Shown piece after piece: positions 17,195 through 26,399 of a stretch of DNA of 64,000 nt. How positions within the stretch are numbered: position 1 is the first letter of the stretch; each line of letters starts with the position of its first letter. This DNA is from Ardenticatenaceae bacterium (GTDB lineage Bacteria > Chloroflexota > Anaerolineae > Promineifilales > Promineifilaceae), in NCBI GenBank assembly GCA_020634245.1, contig JACKCC010000026.1, forward strand, positions 27,158-91,157. The letters run 5' to 3'. Under the pieces are notes generated by a model, which saw only the letters and a list, made by a program, of their open reading frames with translations, made no database searches and was not told where the DNA came from. Both the position numbers and the translations under genes were made by a program.

Positions 17195-19471
17195 ATGAAA
17201 ATGTCGCAAACAAACCTTCAATATACAGCGCCTGGCGATGTCGGCGGGCAGATTATGGCCGAATTGGTGAAGGTTCTGGGGATTATCATCGGGGTGGCGG
17301 CTACGCCGTTTTTGCTTGATTTATTGGCTGTACGTTGGCCGCAGTATTTACCCTGGTTTTGGGTTGTCGGTGCGATTACGGCCGTTATCACTATCATCGT
17401 AGGCGGTATTTATGCACTGCGACAGGCCCGCCAACAGCGACAGCGCACCGCACGCACTGCTCCTCAGAAGTTATTCCTGGAACGTATCCTGCCGCCGTTT
17501 ACCGTGAAGGCTTATGCGCGGCGGGACTCCTTGAATGAGAAGCAATTGGCCGCATTAAAGCAGGCGCTGGATTCGGGTGCGATCAGTGCGGTGGACTATG
17601 AAAGGCGGGCGGCTGAATTGACAACAGAAACCGAAGTGGAAACGGCCGTTGAGTCATGGTCCCTTCTGCCGACAATCATCATCACCATTGGCGTGTTCAT
17701 TTTACTTCCGGCCGTAGTGGCATTGTTAATGCAGCAAACAGGCAATGAAGCCCCGGGGTTGATTGCCCAATTTTTTGGCGCGCCAGTATTTTTGTTATGG
17801 ATCACGGCCGAACTGCTGTATTTTATTCCCCTGCGAATGATTGAACACAAACAAGCGGCGCACATTGTGGGAATTATCAAGGCTATTGTGCAAATCGTGG
17901 CGGCACTTGTATTATGGATTTATCTAGGCATTGATTTTGGCATTGGCAGCGTGAACTGGTTATTTTATGCGGGCGCAGGATTGGCCCTCGTCGGGTTGGT
18001 TGTGGGTATTGTGGCGGCGGTTTTGAACGGCCGTCTAGCCCGCCAGCAACCCGCCCCGACCGAGGACACAACTACACCGGACTCCGATCTGGAAAAACAA
18101 AAGACGCCGACATCACCATCCACGCCATCAAAACCACGCCCAATGCCGTCCACGCCAATTTCAGTACCTGAAGCACTGCCCAATGGACATTTTCTGTTGA
18201 CCCGGCACGATCATGACCAGTTAGGATTTCAACTGGTATTGGAAAATGGCAGCGTCGTGTTGATGAGCGAAGATTATGCAGCCAAAGAGACGTGTTTACG
18301 CGGATTGCGCGCCGTCAGGCACAGCGCCTTGCTCGAAGAACGGTACCGGCAGGAAACGGCCGGTCACCGTCATTATTTCGTCCTGCTAGATGCCGAAGCG
18401 CAAGTCATCGCCGCCAGCCCCATGTTTCCATCGGGCCAGGCCTGTCGCACAAATATCGAATACGCCAAAGCACTGGCATTTCGCGCCCCTTTAAAGGATG
18501 AAACCCAATTGGCCGAGACGCAGCCATTAGAAACGTCAACAGCCGCGCCACCGGAAAAGGCAGCAAGTGCCCCGCCAGTACTACACAAAACGCAAATGCT
18601 TGATTCGGATGATTTGGCAACTGGTGAAGAGGAAACGGCCGTTCCCCTAACCCCTTCTCCCCAACCAATCGCCACCCTGCCAGACAGTGAGCCAGATTTA
18701 ACATTGCTTCCCGAAGCCAAAGCGCCCAAATTCCAGCTTTTCCGCAGCCAGGACGAAGAATATTATTTCCGGCTGGTGGCGCGGAACGGCGAAACCATTT
18801 TGAGCAGCCAGGGATACAAACGAAAGGCCAGCGGTGTAAATGGGATCCGCTCTGTCAAAAAGAATGCTTTGTTGCCCGATCAATTCCAGCAGCAGGCAGC
18901 GGCCAACGGCCTTTTTTACTTCACATTGATTGCCCGCAATTATGAAGTGATTGGCACGAGTGAATTATACACATCGGTCCAGAGCCGGGATGCAGGGGTT
19001 ACGGCCGTTGCCCGCATCGCCTGGGACGCCCCTATTGAAGACCTAACGGCAAACGGTCAAGAAGACAAAACCAGCAAAGAGACTCTTCCATCCCCAAAGG
19101 ACAATTTAGAAAAAGTAAACAAAACCCCGGCACCACAGCCTCGTTTTCAAATCTTCCGGGGCAGTAACGATCTGTATTATTTCCATTTGCGAGCCGCCAA
19201 CGGGGAAATCGTTCTGGCCAGCGAAGGCTATACAACCTTGCGCGGCTGCGAAAATGGCGTGCGTTCGGTACAACAAAACAGTCCGCTAGACGAACGATAC
19301 ATCCAGGAAACGGCCGAAAATGGACAATTTTACTTCAAACTCCTGGCCGGCAATCGAAAGGTCATCGGCGTCAGCGAAATGTACACGACCAGAAAAAACC
19401 GTGATAAGGGGATAACGGCCGTGCAGCAATCCAGCACAGCCGCAATCATTCAAAAAATTCTTGATGCATAA
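17195..19471 (+). CDS. Membrane protein with SHOCT-like motif and six DUF1508/YegP-like modules
   Basis: The ATG at 17195 has AGGAA about nine bases upstream and gives an N-terminus matching the paralogue at 21011. 758 residues. Membrane segments lie at about 25-45, 54-74, 158-180, 195-213, 225-246 and 254-277. Between the second and third is a SHOCT-like stretch, LAALKQALDSGAISAVDYER. After a Pro/Thr linker (280-330) come three tandem pairs of DUF1508 modules, e.g. FQLFRSQDEEYYFRLVARNG and FQIFRGSNDLYYFHLRAANG. E. coli YegP has one pair. DUF1508 function is unsettled. It is the first of four co-directional membrane genes next to the eCIS cluster; the link to eCIS is positional only. Confidence 0.75.
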   Translation: MKMSQTNLQYTAPGDVGGQIMAELVKVLGIIIGVAATPFLLDLLAVRWPQYLPWFWVVGAITAVITIIVGGIYALRQARQQRQRTARTAPQKLFLERILPPFTVKAYARRDSLNEKQLAALKQALDSGAISAVDYERRAAELTTETEVETAVESWSLLPTIIITIGVFILLPAVVALLMQQTGNEAPGLIAQFFGAPVFLLWITAELLYFIPLRMIEHKQAAHIVGIIKAIVQIVAALVLWIYLGIDFGIGSVNWLFYAGAGLALVGLVVGIVAAVLNGRLARQQPAPTEDTTTPDSDLEKQKTPTSPSTPSKPRPMPSTPISVPEALPNGHFLLTRHDHDQLGFQLVLENGSVVLMSEDYAAKETCLRGLRAVRHSALLEERYRQETAGHRHYFVLLDAEAQVIAASPMFPSGQACRTNIEYAKALAFRAPLKDETQLAETQPLETSTAAPPEKAASAPPVLHKTQMLDSDDLATGEEETAVPLTPSPQPIATLPDSEPDLTLLPEAKAPKFQLFRSQDEEYYFRLVARNGETILSSQGYKRKASGVNGIRSVKKNALLPDQFQQQAAANGLFYFTLIARNYEVIGTSELYTSVQSRDAGVTAVARIAWDAPIEDLTANGQEDKTSKETLPSPKDNLEKVNKTPAPQPRFQIFRGSNDLYYFHLRAANGEIVLASEGYTTLRGCENGVRSVQQNSPLDERYIQETAENGQFYFKLLAGNRKVIGVSEMYTTRKNRDKGITAVQQSSTAAIIQKILDA

Positions 19472-19519
19472 ATCCCGGATAGAACATCGTTTGGCAAAAA
19501 CAACTCCAGAGAAAAGAAA

Positions 19520-20992
19520 ATGGCAATAACACCCGCATTTTGGATAGGAATTGGCCTCATCATCGCCATCATCACCATCTTTGTTGTCCTGGCAATCAGG
19601 TACCGTAATGTTGCTGTCAGACGCTGGCGAAAAATGCAAGGTCTGTTCTCCACAATAGGTTATTTCCTGATGGCCTTACTGGTCATTGATCTGATTTATT
19701 ACGCCTCCTTCGATTTACCAAAAGCAGTTGGTGACTACAAAACTGGATTTATTTTATTTGACATCCTTGTTGGATTTGTCCTCCTGCTCTACGTTTTGTC
19801 ATTCTTTCGTTTCCTCTATTTGCGAAAACAGGGCGCTCAAAACATTCAGGCCATGCCGCCCCGAATCTCTCGTGTTTGGAACTGGGATAAAGCATTGGGT
19901 GGAACAGTCCTGGCCGATACGGCCAATGCTATCGGTGTCCTCGGCGGTATTGGCGCCCATACCCTCCTTTCCAATCTGGATGGCTGGTGGTGGGTTGGGC
20001 AGTTTGGTGCGCTGATGGCAATTATTGTGGGTATATCCATCTTCCAACGCTGGCTTTTGGAAGTGCCACAAGCAAATGGCGACTGGTGGCTTAGCGACAG
20101 AGCCACTGTTCAAGCCAGCAGTATTTTAAACATACTGGTTGGGTCACTGACCCTGTTATCGTTGATGCTGCCCAGTCAATCTAACAGCAGTCATGTCATT
20201 GCCAACGATGTAGGTCCGGCTGGATTGACCTGGATTGAACTATTTTGGTTTATCCTCATTAGCGTCCTATTGATTATTACAATCATCCAGTTTGTGGCCG
20301 ATCCTTATCGACCGCAACGACAAGGTGCACCCAGAAAGTATGCTTATGGGATTTCCATTCTGGTTATTTTCGTTCTAACTCTCATCACCTTGATTGTTTT
20401 TCAAGCGACGGCAACAACAAGTGACTACGGCTCAACCGCAGCCGGTGATGTCTTGGGTATTTTGGCTGGTTTTGCCTGGATAGCTGCTGAATTTTGGAGC
20501 TTTATTCTCATTTCTGTCGGATGGCGTCGAAGATGGGCAATTAATGTTCCCAAATATTTGACGTGGGAGAAAAATATTTGGCAGGTAACGGGCGCTCTCA
20601 CCATCATCGTTTTCCTGTCAGCTAAAATCAACCGTGGGTCTGGTTGGTCCGCGTCTGAAGGATGGACTATCGCCTTTGTCATTGGGGCTTCGTTCGCTGG
20701 ATTTGGAACGCTGCGGGGTATCTTTGTTGGGTTAATGAACCGATTTTTCAAGGAACGAGAAGAACAACGTCAAGAGGCACAAGCGCAACAGGTTCTTCAA
20801 ATACAGCAACTGGAAAGGGCGGTAGATGTTGCAAATTTACGGCGTCAAAACCTGGTTCAGGCACGAATACAACAGCTTCAGCAGCAGCAACCTCAACAGC
20901 AACCACCACCACTTGTTGTTAATCAAGCCCAGGCTCATGGTGGTAATCAAGGTGGAGGTAATCAAGGTGGAGGTAATCCAGGTGGCAATTAA
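19520..20992 (+). CDS. Polytopic membrane protein with Gln-rich and Gly-Asn tail
   Basis: 490 residues. About ten hydrophobic segments span residues 5-405, including AFWIGIGLIIAIITIFVVL at the start. A charged helix (about 408-455, rich in Glu, Arg and Gln, probably coiled coil) follows, then a Gln run and a tail of GGNQGGG repeats. No family is recognised. It lies 48 bases after the DUF1508 gene and 18 bases before the next gene, so the four genes are probably cotranscribed. The tail is low complexity and may be recent. Confidence 0.7.
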   Translation: MAITPAFWIGIGLIIAIITIFVVLAIRYRNVAVRRWRKMQGLFSTIGYFLMALLVIDLIYYASFDLPKAVGDYKTGFILFDILVGFVLLLYVLSFFRFLYLRKQGAQNIQAMPPRISRVWNWDKALGGTVLADTANAIGVLGGIGAHTLLSNLDGWWWVGQFGALMAIIVGISIFQRWLLEVPQANGDWWLSDRATVQASSILNILVGSLTLLSLMLPSQSNSSHVIANDVGPAGLTWIELFWFILISVLLIITIIQFVADPYRPQRQGAPRKYAYGISILVIFVLTLITLIVFQATATTSDYGSTAAGDVLGILAGFAWIAAEFWSFILISVGWRRRWAINVPKYLTWEKNIWQVTGALTIIVFLSAKINRGSGWSASEGWTIAFVIGASFAGFGTLRGIFVGLMNRFFKEREEQRQEAQAQQVLQIQQLERAVDVANLRRQNLVQARIQQLQQQQPQQQPPPLVVNQAQAHGGNQGGGNQGGGNPGGN

Positions 20993-21010
20993 AGGGGGGA
21001 CAATCATCAA

Positions 21011-21793
21011 GTGAAGATTGTTTATAGCGACGTCAAAGTCATTCGCGGTGGATTTGTTGTGGAAGCAGCCAAAATTGTTGGTATCCTGGCAGGCATAGGT
21101 GCAACTCCTTTGCTACAGGATCAATTGGGCTGGTTTTGGGCGGTAGGATTGGCAGCCGGCGTTTTACCTGTTGCCGCCGGCATATATTATTTGGTGCAGC
21201 AGCGACAACGAGGAAGAATCGTAAAGGGAAAGGCTCCCGCTGGTTTCCGTGACCGTATGGCTCGTTGGGGGCAGCGCATTTGGTCCGGGTTAAAAATTGC
21301 GGTTCAATTTTGGCGCTGGCAAGAACGGTGGCAGGCGGGCAAAGAGGAACGGCGGCAACGGCCGTTACCCCTCCTCCCTATTCTCACCATCCTTATCGGT
21401 TTCTTCATCTTTATTCCGGCCGGTATCGCCTTTTTTATACAGCGCAGCGCCCTGCACCAAAACGTGGGACTGGCTGCCAGTTACTTTAATGCCCCGGCCA
21501 TCTTGCTCTGGATCACCGGGGAGGGCTTTTACGTTTATCCGCACTTTATCATTCGCCCCAAACATTGGCCGCAAATCAGCGGCCTGCTCAAAAGCGGATT
21601 ACAAATCATCAGCGCTTTACTGCTTTGGGTATTTCTCGGTGTATCGATCAGTCTGGAGAACGCCAACTGGATGTTGTGGGCCTCACTGATTACGGCCGTA
21701 GCCGGTTTTGTCTTGGGTATCGTCGCTATTCAATCGGCTAAAAACGAACCTGTTCCCGTCGAATCAGGCCAGACAGTCCCCCAAACAACCTAA
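21011..21793 (+). CDS. Membrane protein paralogous to the N-terminal half of the 17195 gene product
   Basis: 260 residues with a GTG start at 21011; no ATG is available in the N-terminal region and a G-rich Shine-Dalgarno-like AAGGGGGGA lies upstream. The order of segments copies residues 20-280 of the DUF1508 protein: EAAKIVGILAGIGATPLLQD against ELVKVLGIIIGVAATPFLLD, and NAPAILLWITGE against GAPVFLLWITAE. The SHOCT-like piece and the DUF1508 modules are absent. Six membrane segments. The function is unknown; the pair arose by duplication within the operon. Confidence 0.7.
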   Translation: MKIVYSDVKVIRGGFVVEAAKIVGILAGIGATPLLQDQLGWFWAVGLAAGVLPVAAGIYYLVQQRQRGRIVKGKAPAGFRDRMARWGQRIWSGLKIAVQFWRWQERWQAGKEERRQRPLPLLPILTILIGFFIFIPAGIAFFIQRSALHQNVGLAASYFNAPAILLWITGEGFYVYPHFIIRPKHWPQISGLLKSGLQIISALLLWVFLGVSISLENANWMLWASLITAVAGFVLGIVAIQSAKNEPVPVESGQTVPQTT

Positions 21794-21812
21794 CAGTTGC
21801 CTCTATCCGTCA

Positions 21813-22613
21813 ATGGCTCAACTGCGCTGGCCTTTCTTTTTATTAGCCTTACTGGTTATCTTTGTCATTGTGATGATTGAGCGCAGTGCTGTCAGCGCAA
21901 CGGCCGTTGCTGCCCGCTTACCTGCCTTTGCCACCGGCAGCCGTACCACCGTCGTCGATAACGCCATCAACGTCTTCACACCCGAACAGAAACAAAAACT
22001 GGATGAACTCCGCCAGGAAAAAGCTGATGAAATCGCCTCCTTGCCTGAGGAATTATCCGGCTTTGGCATCGCCTCATTACAATTCGTAGACGGGTTTCTC
22101 CTCTTCACAATCGCCTTAATGACCCTGGCACTGGTCATCCCCGAGGCCGTACAGGCCAAAATTCAAGGCCTTATCACCCTCATTTTCGCCATTGTCCTCA
22201 TCATCTTTGCCCTGATAAAAATCGTCGTCGTTATTGCCAAACTGATCACAATGGTGGCCATGCTTTTGTCATTTCCCTTTGGCACTTTGGCTTACCTGAT
22301 CATTTTCGGCTCGTTTCCGCGCTCAGGTGCTTTAGCCGTGCTCAGCTTATTATTTATTTTAAAAGTGATTTTTGGCGTGCTGCTGCTGCTAGCCCATCAA
22401 GGCTTTCTGAAAGATTGGCGGGTAATTATTTTCGTTTTGTTAGCTTTTATCGGTGACTTTATTATCGCTTTTTTATACGGCATTGTGCCCGGCTTTCTTG
22501 TCAGCATAACCGATGCCATTGCCGCTATTGTGCTGCTCATTATCGGTATTATAGTTGCTATTTTGTTGGGATTAGGGGGGATTATTTCGTTTGTGATGGC
22601 ACTCAAACCGTAA
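21813..22613 (+). CDS. Polytopic membrane protein of unknown function
   Basis: The ATG at 21813, twenty bases after the previous stop, is preferred to an upstream start at 21708 that lies inside the previous gene. 266 residues: an N-terminal membrane segment (about 5-25), an extracytoplasmic loop of about 70 residues with an EQKQKLDELRQEKADEI helix, then five or six very hydrophobic Ile/Leu/Val-rich segments to the end. No family recognised. Last gene of the membrane-protein cluster; its stop abuts a decayed sulfatase fragment. Confidence 0.65.
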   Translation: MAQLRWPFFLLALLVIFVIVMIERSAVSATAVAARLPAFATGSRTTVVDNAINVFTPEQKQKLDELRQEKADEIASLPEELSGFGIASLQFVDGFLLFTIALMTLALVIPEAVQAKIQGLITLIFAIVLIIFALIKIVVVIAKLITMVAMLLSFPFGTLAYLIIFGSFPRSGALAVLSLLFILKVIFGVLLLLAHQGFLKDWRVIIFVLLAFIGDFIIAFLYGIVPGFLVSITDAIAAIVLLIIGIIVAILLGLGGIISFVMALKP

Positions 22614-22623
22614 TTTAAGCCAG

Positions 22624-22986
22624 AATAACGACCTGGGCCTCATACCCGAAGCCGACCTGCTGCGCCAATGGCGACCCGACGGCCGTTACCAACAAACCGA
22701 ACCGCCCGAACTCAAAATCGAGGCAGGCAAAGTCACTGCAACGTGTGCCACAGAAGGCGCGGTGATTGGCTGGACGGCCGTTCCGCCCACTGCGCCTCCC
22801 ACCTAGACCAACAATCCCTTTGCGGCGATGGGCCAGGCAGTGGGCAATCCAGAAGGTGACGGCCGTTCCTGGCAGCTTTACACGGGGCCGACGGGGGTGG
22901 AAAACGGCCGTACCCTCTGGTTCCGCGCCCATCGCCTTGGTTATTTAGAGAGCGAAGAGGTAATATTGGACTCATCCAACACCTAG
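22624..22986 (+). pseudogene. Remnant of a sulfatase C-terminal domain
   Basis: A 120-codon stretch continues through an in-frame TAG at 22804. The translation reads LLRQWRPDGRYQQTEPPELK, then ATCATEGAVIGWTAV, a break, and SWQLYTGPTGVENG followed by AHRLGYLESEEV. This resembles the beta-sandwich appended to sulfatases and related glycan enzymes (TEGA-x-IGW, W-LY, A-R-GY-ES). No catalytic part remains; it begins right behind the membrane-protein gene. The broken anaerobic sulfatase-maturase gene 2 kb downstream supports the identification. Family assignment is by recalled motif, not by search. Confidence 0.6.
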
Positions 22987-22999
22987 CAGGAGTTAAACC

Positions 23000-24862
23000 A
23001 TGCCCACAGAAAACGCGCTCGCCGCGAGCGTAAAGCAAAAATCGAAACAGATCCAAACCGAAAACGGCCTTGCCTACCGCGATCTCAACAAAAATGGCAG
23101 GCTAGACATCTACGAAGACCCGCGCCAGCCCATTGCCGCCCGCGTTGAAGATTTGCTCTCACAGATGACGCTCGCAGAAAAAGCGGGAATGCTCTTCATA
23201 GACGGCGTGCGCATGAATCCAGACGGCTCCATCGAAGACAAAAGTGACGAGCAGGCGTTTACTGGATTTGGCGATCCTGTGAAAAACAAGCTCATTGATT
23301 TGAAGATGAACCACTTCAACATCTGGCAGATTCCCGGCGCACGGCCGTTGGCCGCCTGGTACAACAACGTCCAGCAGCTGGCCGAGCAGAGCCGCCTGGG
23401 CATTCCCGTCACCCTGGCCTCCGACCCGCGCAATCACCTGGGCAAAAACGTCGTCTCGATGGCCGTGGAAGATTTTTCGCAGTGGTGCGAAACCACCGGC
23501 TTTGGCGCGATTGACGACCCTGAACTGGTGCGCCAGTTTGCCGAGATCGCCCGTGAAGAATATCTGGCCGTCGGCATTCGCGTGGCCCTGCATCCCCAAA
23601 TTGATTTAGCCACCGAGCCCCGCTGGCCGCGCATCAGCGGCACCTTTGGCGAAGATGCGGAGATTAGTGCCCGGCTGGTGAAAGCGTACATCGCAGGCTT
23701 CCAGGGGCCAGAACTCGGCCCGCACAGCGTCGCCTGCATGACCAAACATTGGCCCGGCGGTGGCCCGCAAAAAGATGGGCTTGACCCCCATTTTGAGTTC
23801 CAGCAGGGGCAAATTTACCCCGGCGACAATTTTGATTACCATCTGATTCCGTTTGAGGCGGCGATCGAAGCCGGGACTGCTTCGATGATGCCCTACTACG
23901 GCATTCCCACGGGCCAGACGGATGAAGATGTGGCCATGTCCTACAACAAAACCATCATCACCACCCTGCTGCGCGAAAAATATGGGTACAACGACGTGGT
24001 TTGCACCGATTGGGGCCTCATCACCGATCTGCACATGGGGGATGTGCTCTGGCCCGCGCGGGCCTGGGGCGTAGAGCACCTCAGCGAGGCCGAGCGCGTG
24101 CTGAAAGTGCTGGACGCGGGCGTGGACCAGTTTGGCGGCGAAAGCTGCCCGCATCTGGTGCTGGAGCTGGTAGAAAGCGGCAAACTGACTGAAACGCGCA
24201 TTGACCAATCGGTGCGGCGGCTGCTGAAGCAGAAGTTTGAGCTGGGCCTGTTCGACAATCCGTTTGTGGATGAGGCGCGTGTGCCCGAAATTTTTGGCAA
24301 TGCCCAATCGGCCGCCGCTGGCCTGGCCTCGCAAAGCCGGGCGATGACGCTGCTCAAAAACAGCGACGATGTGCTGCCACTCACAGGCCAGCCCAAAATT
24401 TATGTCCAAAACATGGCTGCGGATGTGGCCGCCAATTATGCCCAGGTAGTTGAGTCACCTGAGGCGGCTGACTTTGCTATCTTGCGGCTGGACACGCCGT
24501 GGGTGCCGGTGGATACCAAAAATCAGTTTGCCCTGGGCTTCCACCACGGCGATCTCGATTTTAAGGAGGAAGCGAAGGCTGAAATTTTGGCATTGTGTGC
24601 CAAAGTACCGACGATTGTGGTGATCTATCTGGATCGCCCGGCGGTGATTCCTGAGATCAGTGCCGCCGCGCACGCATTGTTGGCAGATTTTGGGGCGAGT
24701 GATACGGCCGTTCTCAACACCCTCTTCGGCAAAGCTCAACCAGAAGGCAAGCTGCCCTTTGAGCTGCCTTCGTCCATGGCCGCCGTTCGCGCCCAACGAA
24801 CCGACGTGCCGCGCGATTCTAAAGACCCGCTGTATCCGTTTGGCTTTGGCCTGCGCTATTAA
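23000..24862 (+). CDS. Glycoside hydrolase family 3 enzyme (beta-glucosidase/xylosidase type)
   Basis: 620 residues with AGGAG nine bases before the ATG. Motifs of GH3: the N-terminal barrel with RWPRISGTFGEDAE (208-221), the KHWPGGG segment (249-255) and the nucleophile region VVCTDWG (D337). The C-terminal sandwich has SRAMTLLKNSDDVLPL and ends near PLYPFGFGLRY. No signal peptide is apparent, so it is probably cytoplasmic and acts on imported oligosaccharides. It is intact while the sulfatase and maturase fragments on either side are broken. The block appears more GC-rich than the eCIS region. Confidence 0.88.
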   Translation: MPTENALAASVKQKSKQIQTENGLAYRDLNKNGRLDIYEDPRQPIAARVEDLLSQMTLAEKAGMLFIDGVRMNPDGSIEDKSDEQAFTGFGDPVKNKLIDLKMNHFNIWQIPGARPLAAWYNNVQQLAEQSRLGIPVTLASDPRNHLGKNVVSMAVEDFSQWCETTGFGAIDDPELVRQFAEIAREEYLAVGIRVALHPQIDLATEPRWPRISGTFGEDAEISARLVKAYIAGFQGPELGPHSVACMTKHWPGGGPQKDGLDPHFEFQQGQIYPGDNFDYHLIPFEAAIEAGTASMMPYYGIPTGQTDEDVAMSYNKTIITTLLREKYGYNDVVCTDWGLITDLHMGDVLWPARAWGVEHLSEAERVLKVLDAGVDQFGGESCPHLVLELVESGKLTETRIDQSVRRLLKQKFELGLFDNPFVDEARVPEIFGNAQSAAAGLASQSRAMTLLKNSDDVLPLTGQPKIYVQNMAADVAANYAQVVESPEAADFAILRLDTPWVPVDTKNQFALGFHHGDLDFKEEAKAEILALCAKVPTIVVIYLDRPAVIPEISAAAHALLADFGASDTAVLNTLFGKAQPEGKLPFELPSSMAAVRAQRTDVPRDSKDPLYPFGFGLRY

Positions 24863-24867
24863 ACTGT

Positions 24868-24924
24868 CACGCAAAGACGCGAAATCGCCAAAGAAAAAAC
24901 TCGGCAACTTTGCGCCTTTGCGTG
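24868..24924. repeat. Intergenic inverted repeat (CGCAAAG type)
   Basis: CACGCAAAGACGCGAAA on the left pairs imperfectly with CTTTGCGCCTTTGCGTG on the right. It follows the GH3 stop by five bases. It may act as a terminator-like hairpin but has no T-run. Confidence 0.6.
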
Positions 24925-24943
24925 ATCTACATTCCTTCACTTT

Positions 24944-26283
24944 ATGTCTACTCATCAAAACATGGGCGACCTAAACACAGCCCCCGCGCCCATTCGCGCC
25001 TTTCATATCATGGCCAAGCCCGCCGGGGCCATTTGCAACCTGGACTGCAAATATTGCTACTTCCTCTCCAAAGAGATGATGTACCCCGGCAGCCGCTTCC
25101 GCATGGCCGATGAACTGCTGGAAACGTTTGTCAAGCAGTACATCGAAGCGCAAAAAGTACCGGAAATGACCTTTGCCTGGCAGGGCGGCGAACCCACGTT
25201 GATGGGGCTGGACTTCTTCAAGCGGGTCATCCATTACCAGCAAAAACACGCCAAACCGGGCCTGACCATCCACAACGCCCTGCAAACCAACAGCACGCTG
25301 CTGGACGACTGGTGCCGCTTCTTCAAAGAGCACAACTTTCTTATTGGCATCAGCCTGGATGGGGCGCAGGCAGCTTTAAGCAGGTGATGCGCGGCTGGCA
25401 ACTGCTGGTGGATCATGGCGTGGCGTTTAACATCCTCTGCACCGTGCATGCCGCCAACCAGGATCATCCGCTAGAGGTATACCGCTTTTTCCGCGACGAG
25501 CTGAAAACGCAGTTTATCCAGTTCATCCCGATTATTGAGCGGGCCACGACGCAGCTTTTGCCCCTGGCCAACATTGGCTGGAGTGAGCGAGATGGGGGAG
25601 GGCGGCCGCTTTACACCCAATCCGGTTCACTCGTCACCAATCGCTCGGTCAATGCCCAAAAATACGGCGACTTCCTCATTGCCATCTTCGACGAGTGGGT
25701 GCGGCACGACGTGGGCTAAGTGTACGTGCAGATGTTTGATGTGGCGCTGGGGGCATGGCCGGGCCAACCGGGCGGGCTGTGCATCTTTGCCCCCACCTGC
25801 GGCACAGCCCTGGCGCTGGAGCACAACGGCGATTTGTTCAGCTGCGACCACTTTGTGGAGCCAGATTATTTGCTGGGCAACATCCAGCAAGATCATATGC
25901 TCGATCTGGTAGCCTCTGACCAGCAGCGGCAGTTTGGCCAGGACAAGCTGGACAGCCTGCCCCGCTATTGCCGCGAATGCGAGGTGCGGTTTGCCTGCCA
26001 CGGTGGCTGTCCCAAAAATCGCTTCAGCCACACCCCCGACGGCGAGCCAGGGTTGAACTATTTGTGCGCTGGCTACAAAGCGTTCTTCAACCACGTGGAC
26101 CGGCCGATGAAGATTATGGCCAATTTGCTGCGCCAGCGCCGCGCCCCCGCCGAAATTATGAGTTTGATGGCCGCTGAGGATGAAAAGCGCCTGCAACAAG
26201 CTTTTGCCAAAGCGAATCGCAATGATCCTTGCCCCTGCGGCAGCGGCAAAAAGTTTAAGCAGTGCCACGGCTGGAGCAAATGA
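24944..26283 (+). pseudogene. Broken radical SAM sulfatase-maturating enzyme (anSME type)
   Basis: The N-terminus has the radical-SAM cluster site CNLDCKYCYF and the family segment FAWQGGEPTLMGLDFF. The frame is lost near 25370: SLDG is followed at once, in another frame, by SFKQVMRGW, so some 15 codons of the family appear deleted together with a frame change. A TAA at 25717 then interrupts the second part, probably a former Lys codon (DVG-stop-VYVQMFD). The remainder keeps the SPASM Cys clusters (CRECEVRFACHGGCPK) and ends in a SEC-C zinc motif, CPCGSGKKFKQCHG. anSMEs convert Cys or Ser of sulfatases into formylglycine. Two independent lesions make it non-functional. Confidence 0.85.
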
Positions 26284-26399
26284 GGTATATGCGAGGAATA
26301 ATTCTGGTTTATGCGGAAACGGCCGTTTAATCTTCCATCCTTGAAAATTAAAAAATGAACAAGATGGAAAAAGCTGAAACAGACTAAAACCACTCCAAA

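Noticed and set aside
23606..24409. A long antisense ORF over the GH3 gene
   Set aside because: The GH3 frame has clear family motifs; the antisense frame is open only because of high GC third positions.
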